Below are positions 50,615 to 60,800 of a stretch of DNA of 64,000 bases, piece after piece. This stretch comes from Arcobacter sp. FWKO B (GTDB lineage: Bacteria; Campylobacterota; Campylobacteria; Campylobacterales; Arcobacteraceae), in NCBI RefSeq assembly GCF_014844135.1, contig NZ_CP041403.1, positions 1,550,001 to 1,614,000 of the forward strand, in the 5' to 3' direction. A program made the position numbers and the translations under genes. Position 1 is the first letter of the stretch. Every line of letters starts with the position of its first letter. The notes below the pieces were generated by a model, which saw only the letters and a list, made by a program, of their open reading frames with translations, did no database searches and had not been told where the DNA came from.

Positions 50615-51959
50615 TTATATTTTTGGTACAGTGTTTATAGTTATAATTGGTGCATTATTATATTTATTTAATTCATCTTCTTTTGAACAAAACAAACCGC
50701 AAGTTTCTATACAAAAAGATATTTATTGGAATTTAAGAGATAGTTTAAATTTTACAATAACAGATGATACAGGAATTAAATATTATAAAATCACATATAT
50801 GGATGGGGAAAATGAAAAAGTTTTAGATACTAAAGTTCTTGAAACTCCTCAAACAAGTATAGATTTGAAAATAGAACCTCCAAAACTTGGGATGTTTTAT
50901 AAAGGTGAAAATGTAAAACTGAAAATTGAAGCTACTGATATAAGTAAATGGAACTTTTTCAATGGCAACAGTATGGAAACTGTAGTTGATATTATAGTTG
51001 ATTCAACTAGACCAGTTGCAAATGTCATAGCTAATACTTATGCTATTGTAAGAGGTGGTAGCGGTGTAGTAATAGTTGAAGTAAGAGACGAAAACTTAGA
51101 AGATATGTATTTAACTTTTAACGATATAGTAAGATTTGAATTAACTCCATTTTACAAAGAAGGTTATTATATTTCATTACTTGCTTGGCCTATGGAAATT
51201 GAGAGTTTTGAACAAGTATCTCTTATAGCAACAGATAAAGCAAATAATACAACTAAAACAAAAGTTCCATTATATATAAGAAATTACAATTATAAAACTG
51301 ATGATCTAGAAATTACTGATAATTTCATTGAAAATGTTTCTACTATTGTTTTAGAAAATGCTAGAAAGCCAATAGATGAAGAGCCAATAAAAAGATTTTT
51401 AAGATCTAATATGGAACTTCGTGCTGAAAATATAAATACTATAAAAAAAGTGACATTAAACAGTATGGATGTTCGAAGAATTGATAAATTTGAAATAAAT
51501 CCTTTTGTAAGACTTAGAAACTCTAAAACATTAGCTGGATATGGAGATAAGAGAAATTATTTTTATAAAGGTCAACAAATTGATACTCAATGGCACTTGG
51601 GTATTGACTGGGCTAGTGTAAGAAATGCTCCTATTCATACAAGTAATAGTGGTAGAGTGATCTATAAAGGATATCTTGGTATTTATGGAAATACACTGAT
51701 AGTAGACCATGGTTTGGGGCTTGGTTCTTTATATGCACATTTTAGTAGTGCAACTGTTGATGAAGGTGATATGGTACAAGCTAATGCACATATTGCAAAT
51801 ACAGGTGCAACAGGGGCTGTTTTTGGTGACCATTTACATTTTGGTGTTTTAGTTCAAGGAAATGAGGTAAACCCTTTAGAGTGGATGGATAGAAGTTGGA
51901 TAAAAACAAGAATTACAGATATTATTGATAGTGCAAAAAAGGCAATAGATACTAAATGA
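50589..51959 (+). CDS. M23-family peptidoglycan endopeptidase
   Basis: The protein has 456 residues with an N-terminal anchor helix ([17 protein letters not shown]), a long periplasmic region of beta-type repeats, and a C-terminal LytM domain. The zinc and catalytic motifs are complete: HLGIDWAS (H-x3-D), LYAHFS and DHLHFGV (H-x-H). It would cut peptide crosslinks in the cell wall. In helical relatives such enzymes (Csd/Pgp family) shape the cell. Its stop overlaps lpxC by four bases (ATGA). Confidence 0.88.
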   Translation: MRKKSNIGSYIFGTVFIVIIGALLYLFNSSSFEQNKPQVSIQKDIYWNLRDSLNFTITDDTGIKYYKITYMDGENEKVLDTKVLETPQTSIDLKIEPPKLGMFYKGENVKLKIEATDISKWNFFNGNSMETVVDIIVDSTRPVANVIANTYAIVRGGSGVVIVEVRDENLEDMYLTFNDIVRFELTPFYKEGYYISLLAWPMEIESFEQVSLIATDKANNTTKTKVPLYIRNYNYKTDDLEITDNFIENVSTIVLENARKPIDEEPIKRFLRSNMELRAENINTIKKVTLNSMDVRRIDKFEINPFVRLRNSKTLAGYGDKRNYFYKGQQIDTQWHLGIDWASVRNAPIHTSNSGRVIYKGYLGIYGNTLIVDHGLGLGSLYAHFSSATVDEGDMVQANAHIANTGATGAVFGDHLHFGVLVQGNEVNPLEWMDRSWIKTRITDIIDSAKKAIDTK

Positions 51960-52852
51960 AACAAAGAACTATTAAAAAACCAATAGAAATTGTAGGAATA
52001 GGCTTACACAAAGGTGTTCCTGTGTCTATGAAACTAGAACCATTAGAGAGTGATATGGGTATAGTTTTTTATAGAAAAGATGAAGGTGTTAGTATCCCTT
52101 TACTTCCTGAGAATGTTGTAGATACAAAAATGGCTACTGTAATAGGTAAAAATGGTATAAAGATTTCAACAATAGAACATTTATTATCAGCTATTTATGC
52201 ATATGGAATAGATAATTTAAGAATTGTACTTGATAATGATGAGGTACCAGTTCTTGATGGTAGCAGTAGTGGATATTGTATGTTAATAGATGAAGTAGGG
52301 ATAAAAGAGCTCGACAAAACAAAAAAAGTAATGATTATAAAAAAAGAGATAACTGTAAAAGATGGAAATAAGTTTGTAACACTAAAACCCTCTGGAAATA
52401 TTATTTTTGATTTTGCTATAAAGTTTGACCATCCTGTTATTGGAGAGCAACAATATCACTTTGACTATAGTTTAAAAGAGTATAAAGAAAATATTTCAAG
52501 AGCAAGAACTTTTGGCTTTTTGCATGAAGTTCAATATCTAAGAAGTGTAGGATTGGCTCTTGGTGGAAGTCTTGAAAACGCTATAGTTTTAGATGAAAAT
52601 AAAGTTTTAAATCCTGAAGGTTTAAGATATGATGATGAGTTTGTAAGACATAAAATACTTGATGCAATAGGTGACTTATCTCTTCTTGGCTATACTGTAG
52701 TTGGAGAGTACAATGCAATGGCTGGAAGTCATCATCTAAATCACTTACTTACTAAAAAAGTATTAGAATCAAAAGAAAACTATGAAATAGTTGATTTGGA
52801 AGTTGCTATAGCTCATCAAGAGATGTTTGAGGTAGCATATGCAAGAAGTTGA
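51956..52852 (+). CDS. lpxC: UDP-3-O-acyl-N-acetylglucosamine deacetylase
   Basis: The protein has 298 residues. Start [21 protein letters not shown] is typical; zinc ligands are H in [16 protein letters not shown] in [15 protein letters not shown] and the nearby D; the catalytic H is in GSHHLNHLL. It catalyses the committed step of lipid A synthesis and is soluble/cytoplasmic. The gene overlaps both neighbours (4 bases before, 14 after). PagL elsewhere in the window acts on the final product of this pathway. Confidence 0.96.
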   Translation: MKQRTIKKPIEIVGIGLHKGVPVSMKLEPLESDMGIVFYRKDEGVSIPLLPENVVDTKMATVIGKNGIKISTIEHLLSAIYAYGIDNLRIVLDNDEVPVLDGSSSGYCMLIDEVGIKELDKTKKVMIIKKEITVKDGNKFVTLKPSGNIIFDFAIKFDHPVIGEQQYHFDYSLKEYKENISRARTFGFLHEVQYLRSVGLALGGSLENAIVLDENKVLNPEGLRYDDEFVRHKILDAIGDLSLLGYTVVGEYNAMAGSHHLNHLLTKKVLESKENYEIVDLEVAIAHQEMFEVAYARS

Positions 52853-53294
52853 AGTAGTAGTTATATCTATTTCTTCACCTCTTTTGGTTGGTGTATATTT
52901 TAACAAAGAACTAAAAGATACTTATGTTAAAGATGGAAAGACAAGTGATATATTAGCTGAAATTTTTGATGATATTTTAAAAAAATATCAAGTTTTATCT
53001 ATTTATTATGTAAATGGACCTGGAAGTTATATGTCTATTAAGGTTAGTTACATATTTTTAAAAACATTATCTATAGTACAAAATAGTAAACTTTTTGCAG
53101 TAAGTGGATTTGAATTTAATGAAAATTCACCTATTAAGGCAATAGGGAAGAAATATTTTATACAAAAAGATGATAAAATATCTTTAACAGAATTGAATGA
53201 TTTAGCAATACATAGTTTTGAATTACCAAGTAGTTTACAAAATATAAAGATAAGTTTAGATAATCTTCCAAACTATGTTTTACCAGCGGTATAA
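52839..53294 (+). CDS. tsaB: TsaB-like protein (t6A tRNA modification)
   Basis: The protein has 151 residues, shorter than typical TsaB (about 230). The central [23 protein letters not shown] matches the family's GPGSFTGLRIG region in a weakened form, and [14 protein letters not shown] fits the first ATPase-fold strand. TsaB is the scaffold partner of TsaD in making t6A37 on tRNA. In Campylobacter a similar short protein sits between lpxC and thrB. It overlaps lpxC by 14 bases. Confidence 0.65.
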   Translation: MQEVEVVVISISSPLLVGVYFNKELKDTYVKDGKTSDILAEIFDDILKKYQVLSIYYVNGPGSYMSIKVSYIFLKTLSIVQNSKLFAVSGFEFNENSPIKAIGKKYFIQKDDKISLTELNDLAIHSFELPSSLQNIKISLDNLPNYVLPAV

Positions 53295-53306
53295 TAAAGG
53301 AGTTAA

Positions 53307-54191
53307 GTGTTAAAAGTTAGTGTTCCAGCAACAAGTGCCAATTTAGGGCCAGGTTTTGATACATTGGGTGTTGCAGTAGGTCTTAGAAATACAGTAGTTA
53401 TTAAGCCATCGAAATTTCATAGTGTATCTTTAAAAGGGGAAGGTGCAAATAACCCTGTTTTAAAAGATAATAATATGTTTATATCAATATTTAATGATTT
53501 TTATAACAATTTAAGCACTAGGGGACAGTTCTATAGATTTGAGTTTTTTAATGAAATTCCAATTTCAAGAGGTCTTGGAAGCTCATCAGCTGTAATAGTA
53601 AGTGCTATAGCCTCAGCATATGCAATCGCTGGGATAAGACTAAGCCGTCACAAGTTATTAAATCTAGCTCTTGCATATGAGTCACATCCTGATAATATAA
53701 CTCCAGCAGTAATGGGTGGATTTAATGTGGCAACTATAAATGATAATGAAGTGAAATATATCAAAAAGGATATGCCAAATAATCTAAGTGCTGTTGTAGT
53801 TATACCAAATCGTCCTATTTCAACTGCAAGTTCAAGAAAAGTTCTCCCTTTTAAATATACAAAAGAAGATACAGTATTTAATGTATCACATTCATCACTT
53901 TTAACTGCTGCGTTTATGTCAGAAAAGTGGGATATGTTAAGAGAAGCTGCACAAGATAGAATGCATCAGTATTTTAGAATGAAACAGATGCCAGAACTTT
54001 TTGAGGTGCAAAAAATAGCACTTAAAAATGGTGCATTGATGAGTACACTATCTGGAAGTGGATCAACATTTTTTAATTTATGCTACAAAAATGATGCAAA
54101 AAGACTAAGTTCAATACTTGCAAAAGAGTTTGCAAGATTTCAAGTTTTGACATTAGATTTTGATAATGATGGCATTATTGTAGAAAATTAA
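53307..54191 (+). CDS. thrB: Homoserine kinase
   Basis: The protein has 294 residues of the GHMP kinase family. N-terminal [22 protein letters not shown] loop [16 protein letters not shown], and [11 protein letters not shown] in the C-terminal half are diagnostic. It phosphorylates homoserine for threonine synthesis. GTG start with AAAGGAG six bases upstream. It follows tsaB by 12 bases. Confidence 0.95.
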   Translation: MLKVSVPATSANLGPGFDTLGVAVGLRNTVVIKPSKFHSVSLKGEGANNPVLKDNNMFISIFNDFYNNLSTRGQFYRFEFFNEIPISRGLGSSSAVIVSAIASAYAIAGIRLSRHKLLNLALAYESHPDNITPAVMGGFNVATINDNEVKYIKKDMPNNLSAVVVIPNRPISTASSRKVLPFKYTKEDTVFNVSHSSLLTAAFMSEKWDMLREAAQDRMHQYFRMKQMPELFEVQKIALKNGALMSTLSGSGSTFFNLCYKNDAKRLSSILAKEFARFQVLTLDFDNDGIIVEN

Positions 54192-54209
54192 GTTAGTTTT
54201 GGATAAAAT

Positions 54210-54449
54210 GTGCTACAAGTAAGAATGTGTATAGTATGTAGAAATAGATTTCAGCAAAAAGAACTTTTAAGACTGCAATGTATTGAGCAATCATTAGTTT
54301 TATTTACTGGGACTAAAAGAAGCTTTTACATTTGTAAAGAGTGTTTAAGTGGAGATTTTAAAAAGCTAGAAAAACAATTTGCTAGAGTCTGTAGGGGTAA
54401 ACCCAACAACTTACAAGAATTTATATCACGGAGTAATAGTGTATGTTAG
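54210..54449 (+). CDS. YlxR/DUF448 RNA-binding-type protein
   Basis: The protein has 79 residues with RMCIVCRNRFQQKELLRL at the N-terminus and YICKECLSG later, matching YlxR proteins that sit before infB in many bacteria. It is a small nucleic-acid-associated protein without a firmly assigned job. GTG start. It overlaps infB by 7 bases. Confidence 0.85.
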   Translation: MLQVRMCIVCRNRFQQKELLRLQCIEQSLVLFTGTKRSFYICKECLSGDFKKLEKQFARVCRGKPNNLQEFISRSNSVC

Positions 54450-57025
54450 ACAAAGTAAGAGTATATGAGATTGCAGAAGAAGCTGGGGCGACAAGTTCAG
54501 AGGTAATAGACAAAGCTAAAGACTTAGGTATTGAGCTAAAATCACCTCAAACTGCGGTTTCATATGAAGAGGCTGAAGAGATTACAACTTATATAATGAC
54601 TGGTAAAAGTAAGTTATTAAAAGAAAAAACTCAGCCAAAGAAGAAAGTTCAAAAAGTAATTAAAGATGAACTTATAGAAAAAAAAGAAGAGAATATTAAT
54701 CCTTCAAAAGAAGTTTCACAAGATAGTGAAAAAACAAAAGTCGAAGTTGAAAAAGCAAATGATATTGTGAAATCAAACAATGATGATGAAACGGCACAAG
54801 TTTCTCAAGAGATTATTATGCCAAAAAGAAGAGGGCTTAAGATAGTTAAGAAAAAAGAGCCTATTCAAACAGTATCTGTTGAAGCTTCTAAAAAACAAAC
54901 AAAGTCTCTTAGTGAATTGCTTGATTCTAATATGGAAGCAAAGCTTGATAAAAAACCACAACAACAATTTACAAAAATAAAAAAAGAGAAGAAAAAGATT
55001 CCTCCAAAAGCTCATGAACATGGACATAGACTTGATGTTGATAGAGCAAATGATGAGTTTAAAAGTTCTGATGATTTACTAGAAGCTGATGAGGTTGTAT
55101 TATTAGACTTAGATCAAACAGAGATCAATACTAAGTTTTTTGAAGAACAAAAACCATTAAATATAAGAACATCTAAGCCAAGTTCATTTGTAAATCAGCC
55201 TCAAACTCTAAGAAGAGGTAAAAGAAAGAAAAGACCAAGAATAGATACAAAAACATCTGAAGAAGTAACAAGTGTAGATATCTCTGAAAATATAAGAGTA
55301 TATGAGTTTGCTGAAAAAGTTGGAAAAAGTGTTGGTGAAGTTATAGGGAAACTTTTTGGACTTGGAATGATGGTTACAAAAAATGACTTCCTTGATAGTG
55401 ATGCAATAGAGATACTTGCAGATGAATTTGGTGTAGAAGTAAATGTAAAAGATGATTTTGAAGATCTAAACTATGTTGAAGAAACAGAAGAAACTATTGA
55501 TGATAAAGATTTAGTTACAAGACCACCAGTTGTTACAATTATGGGGCATGTTGATCATGGTAAAACAACACTTTTAGATACTATTAGAAGTACAAATGTC
55601 GCTCGTGGTGAAGCTGGCGGGATTACACAACATATTGCAGCATATACTGTTGTAAAAAATGGACAAGAGATTACTTTTGTTGATACTCCTGGTCACTCGG
55701 CATTTAGTGCAATGAGGGCTAGAGGTGCAAGTGTTACAGATATAGTTATTATTGTTGTAGCAGCAGATGATGGGGTTAAACCACAAACAAGAGAAGCAAT
55801 CACTCATGCAAAAGCTAGTGGTGGACCTATTATAGTAGCTATTAATAAGGTAGATAAACCTGCTGCTAATATTGATATGGTAAAAACACAAATGGCGGAA
55901 GTTGGTTTGATGCCTGTAGAGTGGGGTGGAGATACTGAGTTTGTTGAAGTTTCAGCATTAAAAGGGATAGGTATTGATAATTTACTAGATACTATTCTTA
56001 TACAAGCTGAGATGTTAGAACTTAAAGGTAACCCAAAAGCAAAAGCAAAAGCTGTTGTTGTTGAAGCTTCACTTGAAGTTGGAAGAGGTGCGGTATCAAC
56101 AGTAATCGTACAAAATGGAACCCTTAGAGTAGGTGACCCTATAGTTGCTGATACTACTTATGGTAAAATTAAAGCTATTCATAATGACAAAGGTCAAAAA
56201 GTAAAAGAACTTAAGCTTAGCCAAACTGGACAAATATTAGGTTTAAATGAAGTTCCTTTTGCTGGAGCAGTAGTTGCTGTACAAGATAGTGAAAAAGAAG
56301 CTAAAGAGATAGCTACTAAAAGAGCTGAATTATCTCGTGCAAAAGAGCTTTCAAAATCAACAAAAGTATCTTTAGAAGAACTTAGTGGAATGATTGCTGA
56401 AGGAAAAATAAAATCACTTCCTGTAATAGTAAAAGCAGATGTTGCTGGTTCACTAGAAGCTATCAAATCAGCTTTAGAAGAGATAAGAAATGATGAAGTT
56501 AAAGTAAATGTAATACATAGTGGTATTGGTGGGATAAGTGAAAATGACCTTACACTTGCAAGTGCAAGTAGTAACTGTATAATATTAGGATTTAATATTA
56601 GACCAACAGGTCAAGTTAAAAATAAAGCTAAATCTTTAGGTATTGATATCAAAACATATACAGTAATTTATGATTTACTTGATGATGTAAGAGCTACACT
56701 TTCTGGTATGATGAGTGCTATTGTAAGAGAAGAAAATACAGGTCAAGCACAAGTTAGAGAAACATTCGTAGTACCAAAAGTTGGTACAGTAGCAGGATGT
56801 ATTGTAAGTGATGGTAAAGTAATCAGAGGTGAGATGGCTAGAATTATCCGTGATGGTGTAATTGTTTATACTGGAAAAATTTCATCATTAAAAAGATTTA
56901 AAGATGATGTTAAAGAAGTTGGTAATGGTTATGAATGTGGTATTATGTTTGAAAAATTCAATGATATCAAGGTTAATGACTATATAGAAACATTTATCCA
57001 AATAAAAGAACAAGCTAGTATATAA
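54443..57025 (+). CDS. infB: Translation initiation factor IF-2
   Basis: The protein has 860 residues. An N-terminal IF2_N domain (VRVYEIAEEAGATSSEVIDK) is followed by a charged linker with repeated KKE/EK stretches. A second IF2_N-like domain (IRVYEFAEKVGKSVGEVI) precedes the GTPase: G1 GHVDHGKTT, G3 DTPGHSAF and G4 NKVDKP. Domains for fMet-tRNA binding come last. It places initiator tRNA on the 30S subunit. It is part of the ylxR-infB-rbfA-rimP cluster. Confidence 0.97.
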   Translation: MLDKVRVYEIAEEAGATSSEVIDKAKDLGIELKSPQTAVSYEEAEEITTYIMTGKSKLLKEKTQPKKKVQKVIKDELIEKKEENINPSKEVSQDSEKTKVEVEKANDIVKSNNDDETAQVSQEIIMPKRRGLKIVKKKEPIQTVSVEASKKQTKSLSELLDSNMEAKLDKKPQQQFTKIKKEKKKIPPKAHEHGHRLDVDRANDEFKSSDDLLEADEVVLLDLDQTEINTKFFEEQKPLNIRTSKPSSFVNQPQTLRRGKRKKRPRIDTKTSEEVTSVDISENIRVYEFAEKVGKSVGEVIGKLFGLGMMVTKNDFLDSDAIEILADEFGVEVNVKDDFEDLNYVEETEETIDDKDLVTRPPVVTIMGHVDHGKTTLLDTIRSTNVARGEAGGITQHIAAYTVVKNGQEITFVDTPGHSAFSAMRARGASVTDIVIIVVAADDGVKPQTREAITHAKASGGPIIVAINKVDKPAANIDMVKTQMAEVGLMPVEWGGDTEFVEVSALKGIGIDNLLDTILIQAEMLELKGNPKAKAKAVVVEASLEVGRGAVSTVIVQNGTLRVGDPIVADTTYGKIKAIHNDKGQKVKELKLSQTGQILGLNEVPFAGAVVAVQDSEKEAKEIATKRAELSRAKELSKSTKVSLEELSGMIAEGKIKSLPVIVKADVAGSLEAIKSALEEIRNDEVKVNVIHSGIGGISENDLTLASASSNCIILGFNIRPTGQVKNKAKSLGIDIKTYTVIYDLLDDVRATLSGMMSAIVREENTGQAQVRETFVVPKVGTVAGCIVSDGKVIRGEMARIIRDGVIVYTGKISSLKRFKDDVKEVGNGYECGIMFEKFNDIKVNDYIETFIQIKEQASI

Positions 57026-57027
57026 CT

Positions 57028-57387
57028 ATGAAATCAGTAAACCTTCAACGAACAGAATCCTTACTGATGGAGCTGATTCCAAGTGCATTAAGTGAGCTAA
57101 GTGATAGCAGAATTAATTCTCTTGCTATTACTGCTGTTGATTGTAAAAATGGAAAATATGATGCAACTGTCTATTTTGATGGAAGTGATTATAATAAAGA
57201 TGAAATTAAAGAGATTATATCACTCCTAAATAGAGCAAATGGGAGAATCAGATCTTATGTTCTTGCATCAACAAGTTGGTACAAGTGTCCAAATTTTAAA
57301 TTTCAAAGTGATGATAGCTTAGAAAAAATACATAAAATAGATAAATTGTTTGATATGATAGCTAAAGGGAAAAAAGATGGAGAATAA
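57028..57387 (+). CDS. rbfA: Ribosome-binding factor A
   Basis: The protein has 119 residues of the KH-like RbfA fold: LQRTESLLMELIPSALSEL, TAVDCKNGKYDATVYFD, and RSYVLASTSWYKCPNFKF, where relatives read RxPxLxF. It assists late 30S maturation. It starts 2 bases after infB and overlaps rimP by 11 bases. Confidence 0.88.
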   Translation: MKSVNLQRTESLLMELIPSALSELSDSRINSLAITAVDCKNGKYDATVYFDGSDYNKDEIKEIISLLNRANGRIRSYVLASTSWYKCPNFKFQSDDSLEKIHKIDKLFDMIAKGKKDGE

Positions 57388-57820
57388 TGAACTAAATAAT
57401 GCTCTAGAAACTGCTATAAAAGGGTGTGGAGTTGATTTATATGATATTGAAAGACTAAAAGAAAATGAAAACAATATCTTAAGAGTTTCTATTACATCAC
57501 CTGATGGAGTAACACTTGATAAATGTGCAGAAGTTAGTAGTATAATATCTCCAATTTTAGATATATATGATCCAATGAGTGACAAATATAATCTTGAAGT
57601 TAGCTCACCAGGAATAGAGAGAAAATTGAAAATACCAAATCACTTTAAAGCTAGTATTGGTGAATTGGTAGAAATAAAAAGCTTTGATAAAACTAAAATA
57701 AAGGGTAAGCTATTAGAAGCTGATGATACTAAAATAAAAGTAGAGCAGATCGATAGTAAAGAGGTTATTGAGTTTTCATACAGTGATATATCTGTAGCAA
57801 AAACATATTTCCAATGGTAA
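57377..57820 (+). CDS. rimP: Ribosome maturation factor RimP
   Basis: The protein has 147 residues. GVDLYDIERLKENENNILRV, CAEVSSIISPILD and YNLEVSSPGIERKL are the RimP signatures. It helps assemble the 30S subunit. It overlaps both neighbours, so rbfA, rimP and ribD are translated as a chain. Confidence 0.93.
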   Translation: MENNELNNALETAIKGCGVDLYDIERLKENENNILRVSITSPDGVTLDKCAEVSSIISPILDIYDPMSDKYNLEVSSPGIERKLKIPNHFKASIGELVEIKSFDKTKIKGKLLEADDTKIKVEQIDSKEVIEFSYSDISVAKTYFQW

Positions 57821-58818
57821 TAGATGATGATTTTTATATGTCTCTTGCTATACAAGAGGCATGGAATTATCAACTTTTAACATACCCTAATCCAGCAGTT
57901 GGTTCAGTTGTTGTTGATAATGGGCAAATACTTTCTATACAAGCACACAAAGAAGCAAATACTCCTCATGCTGAAGTTTTGGCACTTAAAGAAGCTTATC
58001 TAAAAAAAAATCCAAAATCTAAGTTAGCACAAATTACAGATTCTTTTGAAATACATAAATTCCTAAAAGAAAATCATAATGGTTATTTTAGCAACTGTGA
58101 TATATATGTCACACTTGAGCCATGCAATCATATAGGGCGAACTCCAGCTTGTAGTGATTTATTAGTAGCAATAAAACCAAAAAGAGTAATTATTAGTGTT
58201 GTTGATCCAAATATTAATGCTAGTGGTGGAATAAAAAAACTTCAAGATAATAGTATACAAGTAGACATTGGAGTTTGCAAATCAAAAGGGGAAGATTTAT
58301 TGTACCCATTTTTTAAATATTTAGAAGGTAAATTTATATTTTTTAAACTTGCAACTAGGGCAAATGGGTCAATAGATGGTGGATATATAACATCAAAAGA
58401 GTCATTAGAATATGTACATAAAATTAGAACAAAAATTGATCTTCTAGCAATTGGTGGAAATACTGTTAGATGTGATAGACCAACTTTAGATTGTAGGTTT
58501 GTTGATAAAAGCAAATCACCAAATATTATGATATACTCTAGAAACAACAATTTTGACAAAAATATACCATTGTTTAATGTAAAAAATAGAAAAGTATATA
58601 TATCTAACAAATTTGATTTTAATGAGAATTTTATTATGGTTGAGGGTGGCTATAATTTATTAAACTTATTGTATGATAAGATTGATATGTTATTATTATT
58701 TATTTCACCAAATATGAAGAGTTTAAACAATGATGAAATCCGTGATATGAAGTATGAAATTTTGCATTCTCAAAGGGTTGGTAGTGACCAACTTATTTTT
58801 TTGCAAAAGAAATTATGA
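57814..58818 (+). CDS. ribD: Bifunctional riboflavin deaminase/reductase RibD
   Basis: The protein has 334 residues. The N-terminal deaminase has the zinc site HAEVLAL and LEPCNHIGRTPACSD (H, C, C). The C-terminal half is the reductase (FIFFKLATRANGSIDGGYIT, GGNTVRCDRPTLDCR, VEGGYNLLN). It performs the second and third steps of riboflavin synthesis. The start overlaps the rimP stop by 7 bases. Confidence 0.93.
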   Translation: MVIDDDFYMSLAIQEAWNYQLLTYPNPAVGSVVVDNGQILSIQAHKEANTPHAEVLALKEAYLKKNPKSKLAQITDSFEIHKFLKENHNGYFSNCDIYVTLEPCNHIGRTPACSDLLVAIKPKRVIISVVDPNINASGGIKKLQDNSIQVDIGVCKSKGEDLLYPFFKYLEGKFIFFKLATRANGSIDGGYITSKESLEYVHKIRTKIDLLAIGGNTVRCDRPTLDCRFVDKSKSPNIMIYSRNNNFDKNIPLFNVKNRKVYISNKFDFNENFIMVEGGYNLLNLLYDKIDMLLLFISPNMKSLNNDEIRDMKYEILHSQRVGSDQLIFLQKKL

Positions 58819-58854
58819 TATAATGAATCAAGAATAAATTTGTAGGAATTTTGT

Positions 58855-60144
58855 ATGCCAACAGCAATAAGAGACATAGTAAAAAGTGTATTAGAAGAGC
58901 TAAAAAGACAAAAGATTGTACCAACTCCTGAGGAGTATAGAAGAGTTTTTTGTCAAAAAGCAAAGGATTATGGCTTTAATGTCAAAGATTGTGATAGACT
59001 AGCAGTTTTAGCAAATAAATTAAGTCAAAGTGATAGAGAAGAACTTGAAGGTAGAGATATTGATAATGTAGATTCTTTATTTGACTTTATTGTTTCTAAA
59101 TTGAGAGAAAAAGAAGAGAAGCTATTACTAACACAAAGACCAGTTTTATCAGAAGTGACACTGGAAAAACTTGCTTCATTAATGGTTGCATCTTTAATGC
59201 CTAGTTATTTTGATGAAGACTTTGAACAAGATTTGGATTCAATTACATCTAAAATTATTAAAGATCCAAATCTATTAGATGATGGTGATACTAGAGATAA
59301 TATCAGTGAATTAATAGAACAAAGAAAGTATAGAGATAGAAAAGCAATAAGTGAAAAAGCTCAAAAGTTAAATAACTTGATTCAAAGTATGAGTACATTT
59401 ATTGAAAATGCTGTAGAAAAAAGTGGTGATAGCAATAAAAACTTATCAATAATTTTAGATGAGCTTAATAGTATATCTTATGAAGATATGAACCCTGAAT
59501 TTTTTGATACTTTAAAAAATAAAATGGTAACTATAAATACATCTATGCAATCAGAAATGACGGATTTATCTAAAAAACTATTAAAAGAGAAAAAAGAAGT
59601 AAGTATTTTAAGAGAAAAAATAAACGCTCTAGAAGAGAATTTGAGGGCTGCACAAACTGAAAGTTCAACAGATTTTCTAACAGGCTTATTAACAAGAAGA
59701 AAGCTTGATAGTGAGTTGAAACTAATTGAAGAAAAATATCAAGAAGATAAACACTCATATACTCTTATTTTTATTGATATTGACCATTTTAAATCAATAA
59801 ATGATACTTATGGACATAATGCAGGAGATGTAGTTCTTTCTACATTTGGTAAAATATTGTCATCAAAAGTAGCAGATGATGGTATTGTTGCTAGGTATGG
59901 TGGTGAAGAATTTGTAATAGTATTAAATAATAAAGATTTAAAAGAATCATTAGCTTTATGTGATAAAATAAAAGATCTTATAACTAAGAGTAAATTTATT
60001 TATGATGAAATTAAGTTAAAAGTGACATTTTCTGCTGGTATAGTGGAAAGAAAAGATTTTGATACATTAGAAGATTCTTTGAAACAAGCCGATAAATTCT
60101 TATACACTGCAAAAGTAAAAGGTAGAAATCAGATTTTATATTAA
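58855..60144 (+). CDS. GGDEF-domain diguanylate cyclase
   Basis: The protein has 429 residues. The N-terminal 60 residues (VLEELKRQKIVPTPEEYRRVF) are a conserved helical region found before GGDEF domains in this phylum. A helical linker with a short coiled coil (about 240-265) follows, then the catalytic domain: FLTGLLTRRKLDSEL, FIDIDHFKSINDTYGH and ARYGGEEFVIVL. The active-site GGEEF is intact, so c-di-GMP synthesis is expected. The usual RxxD inhibitory site is not seen at its position. No membrane segment is present. Confidence 0.88.
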   Translation: MPTAIRDIVKSVLEELKRQKIVPTPEEYRRVFCQKAKDYGFNVKDCDRLAVLANKLSQSDREELEGRDIDNVDSLFDFIVSKLREKEEKLLLTQRPVLSEVTLEKLASLMVASLMPSYFDEDFEQDLDSITSKIIKDPNLLDDGDTRDNISELIEQRKYRDRKAISEKAQKLNNLIQSMSTFIENAVEKSGDSNKNLSIILDELNSISYEDMNPEFFDTLKNKMVTINTSMQSEMTDLSKKLLKEKKEVSILREKINALEENLRAAQTESSTDFLTGLLTRRKLDSELKLIEEKYQEDKHSYTLIFIDIDHFKSINDTYGHNAGDVVLSTFGKILSSKVADDGIVARYGGEEFVIVLNNKDLKESLALCDKIKDLITKSKFIYDEIKLKVTFSAGIVERKDFDTLEDSLKQADKFLYTAKVKGRNQILY

Positions 60145-60145
60145 G

Positions 60146-60173
60146 ATATTGTAGCCACAATGGGCTACAATAT
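60146..60173. terminator. Bidirectional terminator between the GGDEF gene and efp
   Basis: ATATTGTAGCC and GGCTACAATAT are perfect 11-bp arms around a 6-base loop, placed between convergent stops. The T-run is weak on both sides. Confidence 0.65.
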
Positions 60174-60178
60174 TTGAG

Positions 60179-60739
60179 TTATTTAACTTTTTCTATATAC
60201 TCACCAGTTCTTGTATCAACTCTGATTACATCACCTTCTAAGATATGAAAAGGGATTTGAACAACAGCACCACTTTCTAAAGTTGCTGGTTTCTTACCAC
60301 CTTGAGAATCACCCTTGAAGTTTGGTGGAGTTTCTACTATTTTAAGCTCTACTATCATTGGTGGCTCAACAGTTATTGCTTCACCATTAAAAAACATTAT
60401 ATCACAATTCATACCATCTATGATCCAATCAATAGTATCACCTACTTGGTCATGAGTAAGTGCAATTTGCTCATAGTTTTCTGTATCCATAAATTGACAA
60501 AATTCACCATCATCATATAGGTATTGCATAGTTTTTTGTTGTAGGTTAGGTTGTTCACATTTGTCACCTGCATGGAAAGTTTTTTCTATTACTTTACCAT
60601 TAATAAATGATTTGATTTTACATCTTACAAAAGCTGCACCTTTACCTGGTTTTACATGTTGGTACTCTGTAATTTTGTATGGAATACCATCTAGTTCTAT
60701 TTTAAGACCTTTTTTAAGATCACTCATTGAATAAGCCAT
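60179..60739 (-). CDS. efp: Elongation factor P
   Basis: The protein has 186 residues of the three-domain EF-P fold. The modification-loop lysine is in [12 protein letters not shown] (K33), and the C-terminal signature is [27 protein letters not shown]. It relieves ribosome stalling at polyproline. No EpmA/EpmB gene lies nearby, so the modification route is not visible here. Single-gene unit. Confidence 0.96.
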   Translation of the reverse strand: MAYSMSDLKKGLKIELDGIPYKITEYQHVKPGKGAAFVRCKIKSFINGKVIEKTFHAGDKCEQPNLQQKTMQYLYDDGEFCQFMDTENYEQIALTHDQVGDTIDWIIDGMNCDIMFFNGEAITVEPPMIVELKIVETPPNFKGDSQGGKKPATLESGAVVQIPFHILEGDVIRVDTRTGEYIEKVK

Positions 60740-60767
60740 AATTGTCCTTTTTTATTAGTTTTTAATT

Positions 60768-60800
60768 TAAAAAAAAAGTTTGCACTTATAGTGCAAACTT
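60768..60800 (-). terminator. Intrinsic terminator overlapping the end of the TsoY-like gene
   Basis: AAGTTTGCAC and GTGCAAACTT are perfect 10-bp arms around a 5-base loop. In the minus sense the stem is followed by nine T. The stem begins inside the last codons of the membrane-protein gene and the stop codon sits in the loop. Confidence 0.85.
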
